In this document: positions 57,726-64,000 of the stretch, in pieces | How positions within the stretch are numbered: the first letter of the stretch is position 1 | Layout: every line of letters begins with the position of its first letter | DNA from: Roseibium suaedae | Lineage (GTDB): Bacteria; Pseudomonadota; Alphaproteobacteria; Rhizobiales; Stappiaceae | Direction of reading: 5' to 3' | Assembly (NCBI RefSeq): GCF_900142725.1 | Contig: NZ_FRBW01000002.1 | Coordinates: 1,330,710 to 1,394,709 of the forward strand | DNA length: 64,000 nt | The notes under the pieces: generated by a model | Databases searched by the model: none | Told to the model about the DNA's origin: nothing | Seen by the model: the letters and a program-made list of their open reading frames with translations, nothing else | Made by a program: the position numbers and the translations under genes

Positions 57726-58805
57726 TCAGATCCAGCCGCCCAGTTCCCGGCGGACAACATGCTCGATGACGTCCATTCCCAGATCGCTGTCGTTGAGGCA
57801 GGGGATGTGGGTGAAATGCTCGCCGCCATTCTCCTCGAAGATTTCGCCCGCTTCGCCAGCGATCTCCTCTAGGGTCTCAAGACAGTCAGCCACGAAGCCA
57901 GGATTCATCACCGCGATCCGCTTCACGCCATCCTTGGCCAGTTGCTCCACCGTCTTGTCCGTATAGGGCTGGAGCCACTCTTCCGGACCAAAACGGGACT
58001 GGAAAGTCACGCGCAGCTTTTCCTTGCTCCAGCCCAGCACGTCCCTCATCAGACGCGTCGTCTTCATGCAGTGGCAATGATAGGGATCGCCCTTCTTGAA
58101 ATAGGACTGCGGAATGCCGTGATAGGACGCAAGCACCAGTTCGGGCTCGAAGTCGAGAGCAGCAAGATGGCGCTCCACCGACTTGGCCAGCGCGGTCACA
58201 TAGACCAGGTCATCGTGATAGGGCGGAACCGTGCGGATTGCGGGCTGCCAGCGCATTTCAAGCATGGCGCGGCAGATCTCGTCATTCACGGTCGCTGTCG
58301 TCGCAGCCGAATATTGCGGATAGAGCGGGAAGACGAGAATGCGGTCGCAGCCATCGTTCTTCAGCGCTTCCAGCCGGGAGCGGATCGACGGATTGCCATA
58401 ACGCATCGCCCAATCGATTTGCAGGCGTCCACCACCATTTCCCATACGTTCTGCCAGTTTGTCAGACTGGCTGCGGGTGATGGTGCGCAGTGGTGATTCA
58501 TTCAGCTCCTTGTTCCAGATCTCCTCATAGGCCTTGCCGGATTTCTTCGGCCGGGTGTTGAGCACGATGCCGTAGAGGATCGGATACCAGAACAGGCGGG
58601 ACCACTCGATCACGCGCTTGTCGGAGAGGAATTCACGCAGATAACGGCGCATGGGCCAGAAGGACGTGCCATCTGGCGTGCCCAGATTGACGAGGAGAAC
58701 ACCCACCTTGCCGGATTTCACCTGGGGATGGCCGTCTGGCAAAGCCAGCTTCTGGAACTCGCGTTCCTGCTCAGGGGAGACGGTGGTTGCTGCGTAATCA
58801 ATCAT
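57726..58805 (-). CDS. hemH: Ferrochelatase
   Basis: About 359 residues from the ATG at 58805. It inserts ferrous iron into protoporphyrin IX as the last step of heme synthesis. Hallmarks: VLLVNLGTPDGTS near the N-terminus, FPLYPQYSAATT, the catalytic histidine in LASYHGIPQSYF, the CHCMKTTRLM stretch, and VMNPGFVADCLETLEEI. A longer frame to 58850 is unlikely. A CxHC cluster at the C-terminus, as in some [2Fe-2S] ferrochelatases, is not present. Confidence 0.96.
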   Translation of the reverse strand: MIDYAATTVSPEQEREFQKLALPDGHPQVKSGKVGVLLVNLGTPDGTSFWPMRRYLREFLSDKRVIEWSRLFWYPILYGIVLNTRPKKSGKAYEEIWNKELNESPLRTITRSQSDKLAERMGNGGGRLQIDWAMRYGNPSIRSRLEALKNDGCDRILVFPLYPQYSAATTATVNDEICRAMLEMRWQPAIRTVPPYHDDLVYVTALAKSVERHLAALDFEPELVLASYHGIPQSYFKKGDPYHCHCMKTTRLMRDVLGWSKEKLRVTFQSRFGPEEWLQPYTDKTVEQLAKDGVKRIAVMNPGFVADCLETLEEIAGEAGEIFEENGGEHFTHIPCLNDSDLGMDVIEHVVRRELGGWI

Positions 58806-58841
58806 AGGATGTCCGTGGCTGCGCAATAAGGCTGAAACGAC

Positions 58842-58866
58842 AAGCCGCACTAACGAGGTGCGGCTT
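58842..58866 (-). terminator. Possible terminator of the Liv/PaaK operon
   Basis: AAGCCGCAC (58842-58850) pairs with GTGCGGCTT (58858-58866); on the minus strand the following tract is GTCGTTTC, so termination may be weak or factor-assisted. It lies between the PaaK-like gene and hemH. Confidence 0.5.
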
Positions 58867-58950
58867 ATCCTTACGCTGTTGCTCAGCTTTTAGATCAAGC
58901 CTGCCACGATTTAAAGCCAATGCGCGGAATGTCGCAGCCAATCGCAAATA

Positions 58951-60189
58951 TCAGCCATAATTCCGCTCATCACTGATCACCTTGCCATCGTTCGGCAGGG
59001 ATCCGGGATCGGCAAATTGCACAGCCCCTTTGAGCCCGGTGACAGCCTTCAAGGTCGCACCGACAGCATCGAGCAGAGACGATGTGCCACCTGCCACTTC
59101 CACGGAAAGGGACATGGCATCGCTTTCACCCTTGCGGGTGACCGTGAGCCGCGCCTTCAGAACCTCGTCATGGATCTTCACAAGTTCACCAATCTGGGCG
59201 GGGTCCACGAACATGCCCTTGATCTTGGTGCGCTGATCCGCGCGGCCCATCCAGCCGCCAATCCGCCGGTTGGTCCGGCCGCAGGAGGAATGCCCCGGCA
59301 GAACGGCCGAGAGATCGCCGGTCCCGAAGCGGATCATCGGATAGGTCCGGTTGAAGGTGGTGACGACCAGCTCTCCCACCTCGCCGTCCGCGACCGGCTC
59401 TCCGGTTCCCGGGCGAACGATCTCGACGATATAGTCCTCGTTGACGATCATCCCCTCCCGCGCCGGGCTTTCATAGGCAATCACGCCCAGTTCCGCCGTC
59501 GCATAGCACTGGGAAACGTCAACGCCCCTGTCCGCATATTCCTTGCGCAAGGACGGGAACAACGCGCCACCCGACACCAATGCCCGCTTGAAGGAGGAAG
59601 CATCGCGGCCCAGTTCCTGCGCCTTGTCGAGCAGGATCTTCAAATGATCCGGCGTGCCGGTAAAGGCCACCGGCTTCAGGGTTTCGATGGCCTCCAGCTG
59701 AAGATCGGTATTGCCCACACCTGCCGGTAAGACCGTGCAACCCAGCGCCCGGCCACCGCTGTCCATGATGAACCCGCCCGGCGTCAGATGATAGGCAAAG
59801 GCATTGAAGACGAGATCCCCCGGCCGGAACCCGGCCGCATGCAGCGCGCGGGCACAATTCCAGGGGTCAGTGCCTGCAGGCTGCGGTTCGAAAATGGGGC
59901 CGGGGGACATGAAGACGCGCTCGGCACCGGACAGGCCACCGGAAAGGAACCCACCGAACGGCGGGTTCTCCTGTTGCAGGCGCATCAGATCGGACTTGCG
60001 CAGAACCGGCAGGGCAGCAAGCTTTTCACGGCTGGTAATGGACGCAGCGTCCACACCCGCCAGATGGCTGGCCCAACCGGGAGCGGTCTCTTGCGCATGG
60101 GCAATCGCCGCCGGCAATTTGGCAAAGAGATCCGCCTCGCGCTGCGCCGGATCGCTCCGGTCGCGCGCCTCAAACATGTCTGTGCTCAT
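58951..60189 (-). CDS. PaaK-like AMP-dependent CoA ligase
   Basis: Protein of 412 residues resembling phenylacetate--CoA ligase. It has LPVLRKSDL, the substrate-region AFTGTPDHLKILLD, YATAELGVIAYES, and the acidic-to-basic hinge GRADQRTKIKGMFV near residue 330, all typical of PaaK. The usual P-loop SSGTTG is replaced by a MSPGPIFEPQ stretch, so ATP-loop chemistry may differ. As the last gene of the Liv operon, it probably activates the imported acid, aromatic or branched, in the cytoplasm. Confidence 0.86.
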   Translation of the reverse strand: MSTDMFEARDRSDPAQREADLFAKLPAAIAHAQETAPGWASHLAGVDAASITSREKLAALPVLRKSDLMRLQQENPPFGGFLSGGLSGAERVFMSPGPIFEPQPAGTDPWNCARALHAAGFRPGDLVFNAFAYHLTPGGFIMDSGGRALGCTVLPAGVGNTDLQLEAIETLKPVAFTGTPDHLKILLDKAQELGRDASSFKRALVSGGALFPSLRKEYADRGVDVSQCYATAELGVIAYESPAREGMIVNEDYIVEIVRPGTGEPVADGEVGELVVTTFNRTYPMIRFGTGDLSAVLPGHSSCGRTNRRIGGWMGRADQRTKIKGMFVDPAQIGELVKIHDEVLKARLTVTRKGESDAMSLSVEVAGGTSSLLDAVGATLKAVTGLKGAVQFADPGSLPNDGKVISDERNYG

Positions 60190-60210
60190 GGTCCTTCTCC
60201 GGTCTGCCCG

Positions 60211-61059
60211 TCAGGCGAGCCAACGCTTTCTTCGCTTGTAATGTTTGACATTGCGGAAGGACTTCCGCCCTTCGCCGCCGACACCCAGGTAGAATTCCTT
60301 GACGTCCTCGTTGTCGCGCAGGGCCTTTGCGTCCCCATCCAGAACGATGCGGCCGGCCTCGAGAATGTAGCCGTATGTGGCATAGCGCAGCGCAACGTTC
60401 GTGTTCTGCTCCGCCAGCAGGAAGGACACCCCTTCCCGCTCGTTGAGCTGCTTCACGATTTCAAAGATTTCCTCGACCAGCTGCGGGGCCAGCCCCATGG
60501 AGGGTTCGTCCAGGAGGATCATTTCCGGCCGGCTCATAAGGGCGCGGCCAATCGCACACATCTGCTGTTCGCCGCCCGAGGTATAGCCCGCCTGGCTCTG
60601 CCGCCGCTCCCGGAGCCGCGGGAAATAATTATAGACCATCTCCAGATCCGCCTTGATCGCGGCAGCCCCGTCCTTGCGGGTATAAGCGCCGGTCAGAAGG
60701 TTTTCCTCGATGGACAGGTGGCCGAAGCAATGACGGCCTTCCATCACCTGAATGCAGCCCTTGCGGACCAGATCATTCGGCGACAGGGCCTGAACTTCGT
60801 CACCCTTGAATACAATCTTGCCCTTGGTCACCTCGCCGCGCTCAGCCCCGAGCAGGTTGGAGATGGCTTTCAGCGTGGTGGTCTTTCCAGCTCCGTTCGC
60901 CCCCAGCAGCGCAACGATGCCGCCGCGTGGAATGGTCAGCGAAACGCCCTTGAGCACCAGGATCACGTGATCGTAGATGACTTCGATATTGTTGACCGAG
61001 AGGATCGCATCGCCTGCTCCGGCAGGGGCCTTGGTCCTGGTCATTTCCTGGGTCTGCAT
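60211..61059 (-). CDS. livF: Branched-chain amino acid-type ABC importer ATPase (LivF)
   Basis: Protein of 282 residues with Walker A GANGAGKTT, signature SGGEQQM (TSGGEQQMCAIGRAL) and Walker B MILLDEPSMGLAP. The HFGHLSIEENLL segment and the conserved EILLAEQNTN-type end (FLLAEQNTNVALRYA) are characteristic of LivF. It is encoded 21 bp upstream of the PaaK-like ligase gene. LivG is not present within the window and may lie beyond the end. Confidence 0.93.
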   Translation of the reverse strand: MQTQEMTRTKAPAGAGDAILSVNNIEVIYDHVILVLKGVSLTIPRGGIVALLGANGAGKTTTLKAISNLLGAERGEVTKGKIVFKGDEVQALSPNDLVRKGCIQVMEGRHCFGHLSIEENLLTGAYTRKDGAAAIKADLEMVYNYFPRLRERRQSQAGYTSGGEQQMCAIGRALMSRPEMILLDEPSMGLAPQLVEEIFEIVKQLNEREGVSFLLAEQNTNVALRYATYGYILEAGRIVLDGDAKALRDNEDVKEFYLGVGGEGRKSFRNVKHYKRRKRWLA

Positions 61060-61147
61060 GGTCTGTGCGCTCCGGCTTGCGAGTGTCCGTTCTTCCGCTC
61101 TGCCTTGAGAGGCAAAGCGGAAGAACCTGTTGCGTCAGGCCGCCCGG

Positions 61148-62476
61148 TCAGTTCGGGCAGGCTTCCGTGCGCGCCGGCCAGGGCGCATTCTTTTCCGCAT
61201 ATTCCTTGGCCGCAGCTTCAAGCAGAGGACGGACCACATCGGTCATCGGCTCGATCCAGTCACTGGCCTTCTGCCACTGCTTGCCGTCCCACTCCTGGAT
61301 GAAGACCGGATTGCCGCCTGCGTGATCCTCGCAGGTCACCTTCATCGGGTGCGCGAAGTCGGCCAGGCCGATTTCCGCGAGACGATCAGCCGTCAGATCC
61401 AGGGATTCCAGACCGATCCGCATGTCTTCGCCGGTCAGAACCTTCTTGCCGGTCTTTTCCTGTGCATTGCGGATGGCTTCGGCAATGATCACCGAGTTCA
61501 GGACACCACGGTTGTAAAGCGTGGAGGCAAAGCTGCTCGGATCGGTCTGGGACTTGCCCGCGTCGATCACCAGCTTCTTGATGTCACCGAGAGCGGCAAA
61601 GTCCGAGCCGACGCCGGAGAAATTCATCGCCTTGTAGCCCTTGGCAGCTTCGCCGCCGGCCGCAGCGTCTTCATCGCCTGCGGACCACCACACGCCAATC
61701 AGCTTGTCCATCGGGAACCGGGTCTTGACCGCTTCCTTCACGGCCGTCGGCGTCATCGCGCCCCAGCCCCACATGACCATGTAGTCCGGACGGTCGCGGC
61801 GGATGTTCAGCCACTGCGACGACTGGTTCTGCATTTCCTTGCCCGGAACCGGGTACTGGACGAGTTCGAAACCATATTTCGTGGACAGCTGCTCCAGAAG
61901 CGGGATCGGCTCACGGCCATACCCTGCATCCAGGAAGATGTAGCCGATCTTCTTGCCCTTCAGCTTCTCAAGCCCGCCTTCCTGTTCGGCGATATACTTG
62001 ATGGCGACAGACGCACCGTCCCAATAGGTATCCGGCACATTGAAGATCCAGGGGAAGGTGTTGCCGACTGCTGCTGCGGACAGGCCATAGCCCATGGACA
62101 GCATGGGAATCTTGTCGACCGAAGCCTTCGGGATCAGCTGCAGGGTGATGCCGGTCGAATAGGGGTTGTAGACCAGTGCGTTCTTGCCCTTGGTGGACTC
62201 GTAGCACTCGACGCCCTTCTGCGCGTCATAGCCGGTCTCGCATTCCTCGATGGCGATCTTGACGCCGCCAATGCCGCCGTCACGCTCGTTGAGCATGGCG
62301 AGATAGTCATGCATGCCATTTGCAATGTGAATGCCCGAGCCGGCATAGGCGCCTGTCCGGTAGGTCAGAAGCGGCACGTAATTGGTGTCTTCGGCCATGG
62401 CCTGGCTGAAGGTGCCGGATGCCCCCATGATGAGCGCTGCGGCGGTGCCGAGCACGAGATGCTTCAAGTTCGTCAT
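61148..62476 (-). CDS. Periplasmic substrate-binding protein (LivK/amide-aromatic type)
   Basis: About 442 residues from the ATG at 62476, where GGGAGG lies eight bases upstream. A signal peptide (MTNLKHLVLG to about residue 28) precedes a type I periplasmic binding fold with VPLLTYRTGAYAGSG, KIGYIFLDAGYGREPIPLLEQL and MVMWGWGAMTPTAVKEA. The long form (over 400 residues) with a C-terminal DWIEPMTDVVRPLL is typical of binding proteins whose operons encode PaaK-like ligases. The ligand may be an aromatic acid. Confidence 0.9.
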   Translation of the reverse strand: MTNLKHLVLGTAAALIMGASGTFSQAMAEDTNYVPLLTYRTGAYAGSGIHIANGMHDYLAMLNERDGGIGGVKIAIEECETGYDAQKGVECYESTKGKNALVYNPYSTGITLQLIPKASVDKIPMLSMGYGLSAAAVGNTFPWIFNVPDTYWDGASVAIKYIAEQEGGLEKLKGKKIGYIFLDAGYGREPIPLLEQLSTKYGFELVQYPVPGKEMQNQSSQWLNIRRDRPDYMVMWGWGAMTPTAVKEAVKTRFPMDKLIGVWWSAGDEDAAAGGEAAKGYKAMNFSGVGSDFAALGDIKKLVIDAGKSQTDPSSFASTLYNRGVLNSVIIAEAIRNAQEKTGKKVLTGEDMRIGLESLDLTADRLAEIGLADFAHPMKVTCEDHAGGNPVFIQEWDGKQWQKASDWIEPMTDVVRPLLEAAAKEYAEKNAPWPARTEACPN

Positions 62477-62587
62477 CCAATTCCTCCCTTGCGGCTGAAG
62501 CTCTGCCCCAAGCCACCGGACCCAGTGTTGCGCCATTCCTCCCCGGACGGGCCCGTTGTCCGGATGGCGTGTCGTGAGCGTTGCCGT

Positions 62588-63664
62588 TCAATAGGGGAAC
62601 GGCCACACCCGAAGCTTTTGCTTTCCGATCTGCCAGAGCCGGGCAAAGCCATGCGGCTCGACGATCAGGAAGAAGATGATCAGAGCCCCGACGATCATGA
62701 AGGTCAGGTGCTCGACGGTCGCCGCCTCGATATCGAAACCCAGCATTCCGGGCACGAACTTCAGCACCACCGGCAGGATCCAGATGAAGGCTGCGCCCAT
62801 GAAGGCACCCGACAGACTGCCGAGGCCGCCAAGGATCACCATGAACAGGATCTGGAACGACAGCTTGATCGAATAGGACGACGGCTCGGCCGCGCTAAGC
62901 CAGAAGAACACCATCATTGCTCCGGCCACGCCGCAGATGAAGGACGAGACCGCGAAAGCCAGGAGCTTTGTCTGCAGCGGGCGGATGCCCATCAGCTCGG
63001 CGGCGATGTCCATGTCGCGGATCATCATCCAGGACCGCCCGATCCGGCCGCGCAGCACATTGGCCATGAGCAGCGCGATGACAGAGGTGATAGCGAGAAC
63101 GATGAAATAGCGGGTCAGTGGCGTTGCTTCCGGACCGGTGACCAGAATGCCGAACATGTCGCGGCTCGGGATCTCGATCGCCCCGGAGGCGTTGTAGTTG
63201 TAGAGCCACGGAATGCGGATGAAGCACCATTCCAGGAAGAACTGGGCCGCCAGCGTGGTGACCGCCAGATAGAGACCCTTGATCCGCAGGCTCGGCAAGC
63301 CGAACACCGCGCCGATGGCGGCAGAGAAGAACCCGGAGCACAGTACCATGACGATGACATTCACATCCGGGAATAGGCTCGTCAGCTTGTAGGCCGCATA
63401 GGCCCCGACGCCCATGAAGGCCCCTGTCCCCAGAGACAGCTGACCGGCGAAACCGGTCAGGATGTTCAGGCCAATTGCAGACAGGGAGAACACCAGGAAC
63501 GGGATCATGATCGACGTCAGGACAAAATCATTTGCCGTCAGCGGAATGCCCACAAAGGCGATGAGCAGGATGACGGCGAGGCCAATCCGGTCCTGACGGA
63601 TCGGAAACAGCGCCTGATCGGCTTCATAGCTCGTCTTGAATTGGCCGGCTTCGCGATAAAACAT
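62588..63664 (-). CDS. livM: Branched-chain amino acid-type ABC importer permease (LivM)
   Basis: Protein of 358 residues with about nine or ten helices. It has the LivM features ALSAIGLNILTGFAGQLSLGTGAFMGVGAYAAYKLT, MIRDMDIAAELMGI (loop to the ATPase) and ILGGLGSLSGAFMGAAFIWILP. It starts four bases after the stop codon of livH and is followed by the binding-protein gene. Confidence 0.94.
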   Translation of the reverse strand: MFYREAGQFKTSYEADQALFPIRQDRIGLAVILLIAFVGIPLTANDFVLTSIMIPFLVFSLSAIGLNILTGFAGQLSLGTGAFMGVGAYAAYKLTSLFPDVNVIVMVLCSGFFSAAIGAVFGLPSLRIKGLYLAVTTLAAQFFLEWCFIRIPWLYNYNASGAIEIPSRDMFGILVTGPEATPLTRYFIVLAITSVIALLMANVLRGRIGRSWMMIRDMDIAAELMGIRPLQTKLLAFAVSSFICGVAGAMMVFFWLSAAEPSSYSIKLSFQILFMVILGGLGSLSGAFMGAAFIWILPVVLKFVPGMLGFDIEAATVEHLTFMIVGALIIFFLIVEPHGFARLWQIGKQKLRVWPFPY

Positions 63665-63668
63665 GTGC

Positions 63669-64000
63669 TTACACCCGCTCGATGATGCGCTCGCCGAACA
63701 GACCCTGCGGACGGAACAGCAGGAAGATCAGCGCGATGATATAGGCAAGCCACGACTCGATGCCGCCGCCGACAAGTCCGCCCCAGTAGATCTCGCCGAT
63801 CTTCTCGCCGAAGCCGATGATCAGGCCGCCGATGATGGCGCCGGGGATGGAGGTGAAACCGCCGAGAATGAGCACAGGCAGTGCCTTGAAGGCGACGATT
63901 TCGAGCGCGAAGGACACATCGGACCGCGCGCCCCACATGATACCGGTCGCCAGCGCGACAAGCCCTGCGGCGAACCACACGATGGCCCAGATCTGGTTGA
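63669..64000 (-). CDS. livH: Branched-chain amino acid-type ABC importer permease (LivH), 3' part
   Basis: The C-terminal ~110 residues of a LivH-type permease; the reading frame stays open to the end of the window, so the start lies beyond. Visible hallmarks are SFALEIVAFKALPVLILGGFTSIPGAIIGG, GFGEKIGEIYWG and FRPQGLFGERIIERV at the C-terminus. It heads the visible part of the livHMKF-ligase operon on the minus strand. Confidence 0.92.
   Translation of the reverse strand, partial: NQIWAIVWFAAGLVALATGIMWGARSDVSFALEIVAFKALPVLILGGFTSIPGAIIGGLIIGFGEKIGEIYWGGLVGGGIESWLAYIIALIFLLFRPQGLFGERIIERV

Noticed and set aside
61130..63376. A 748-codon plus-strand open frame across livK and livM
   Set aside because: It runs antisense through two well-supported genes and their intergenic gap, with a His/Arg/Asp-rich composition typical of shadow frames.

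Overview
The window is a contiguous piece of an alphaproteobacterial chromosome, most likely from the Hyphomicrobiales (rhizobial order) and possibly near Stappiaceae. This rests on several lineage markers seen together: CpdR with a C-terminal Ala-Ala, a GapR/DUF2312 protein, DUF1244, DUF1036, DUF465 and COX4_pro_2 proteins, an alpha-r8 (suhB/MmgR-type) small RNA beside an inositol-monophosphatase-family gene, and an RpoH promoter plus ROSE-like RNA thermometer on a small heat shock gene. GC content is high (roughly 60% by eye) and even. No phage, IS element, integrase or CRISPR array was seen, so this looks like core chromosome with a few accessory operons.

Layout. 1-7.3 kb: the end of an MsbA-type ABC exporter, an SDR oxidoreductase, propionyl-CoA synthetase, a TauE/SafE exporter and a DmdB-like acyl-CoA synthetase. 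7.4-13.7 kb: two DUF465 proteins, purE-purK, a MATE pump, rpsU, a TPR lipoprotein and an RluA-type pseudouridine synthase. 13.8-16.7 kb: a COX4_pro_2 membrane protein, an ABC1-family kinase and a DUF3445 (heme-dependent oxidative N-demethylase-like) enzyme. 17-19.7 kb: a NitT/TauT-type ABC importer behind a perfect palindromic operator candidate. 19.8-27.7 kb: oligoendopeptidase F, a sigma-54 response regulator, a DUF882 peptidoglycan-peptidase-like protein, and a DUF1036-pyk pair. 28-38 kb: an EamA exporter, two N-formylglutamate amidohydrolase paralogs, DUF1244, gapR, two hydrolases, rpmJ, tRNA-Val(GAC), cpdR, the alpha-r8 sRNA, a HisN-like phosphatase and hsp20.

38-42 kb holds the most interesting locus: a bufferin-type RiPP operon. 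It encodes a secreted four-cysteine DUF2282 precursor, a DUF692 multinuclear iron oxidase (MNIO), its DUF2063 partner and a DoxX protein, with a threonine aldolase immediately downstream. Related clusters make thiooxazole-containing copper-binding peptides. A stem-loop lies between precursor and maturase genes.

42.5-48.8 kb is gltBD (glutamate synthase). 48.9-56 kb is an envelope block: DUF459 SGNH hydrolase, lytic transglycosylase, an outer-membrane beta-barrel, KdsD (Kdo pathway) and a PomA/PomB stator pair. 56-58.8 kb carries NfeD, an SPFH protein and ferrochelatase. The window ends in a Liv-type ABC importer operon (livH partial, livM, livK, livF) ending in a PaaK-like CoA ligase.
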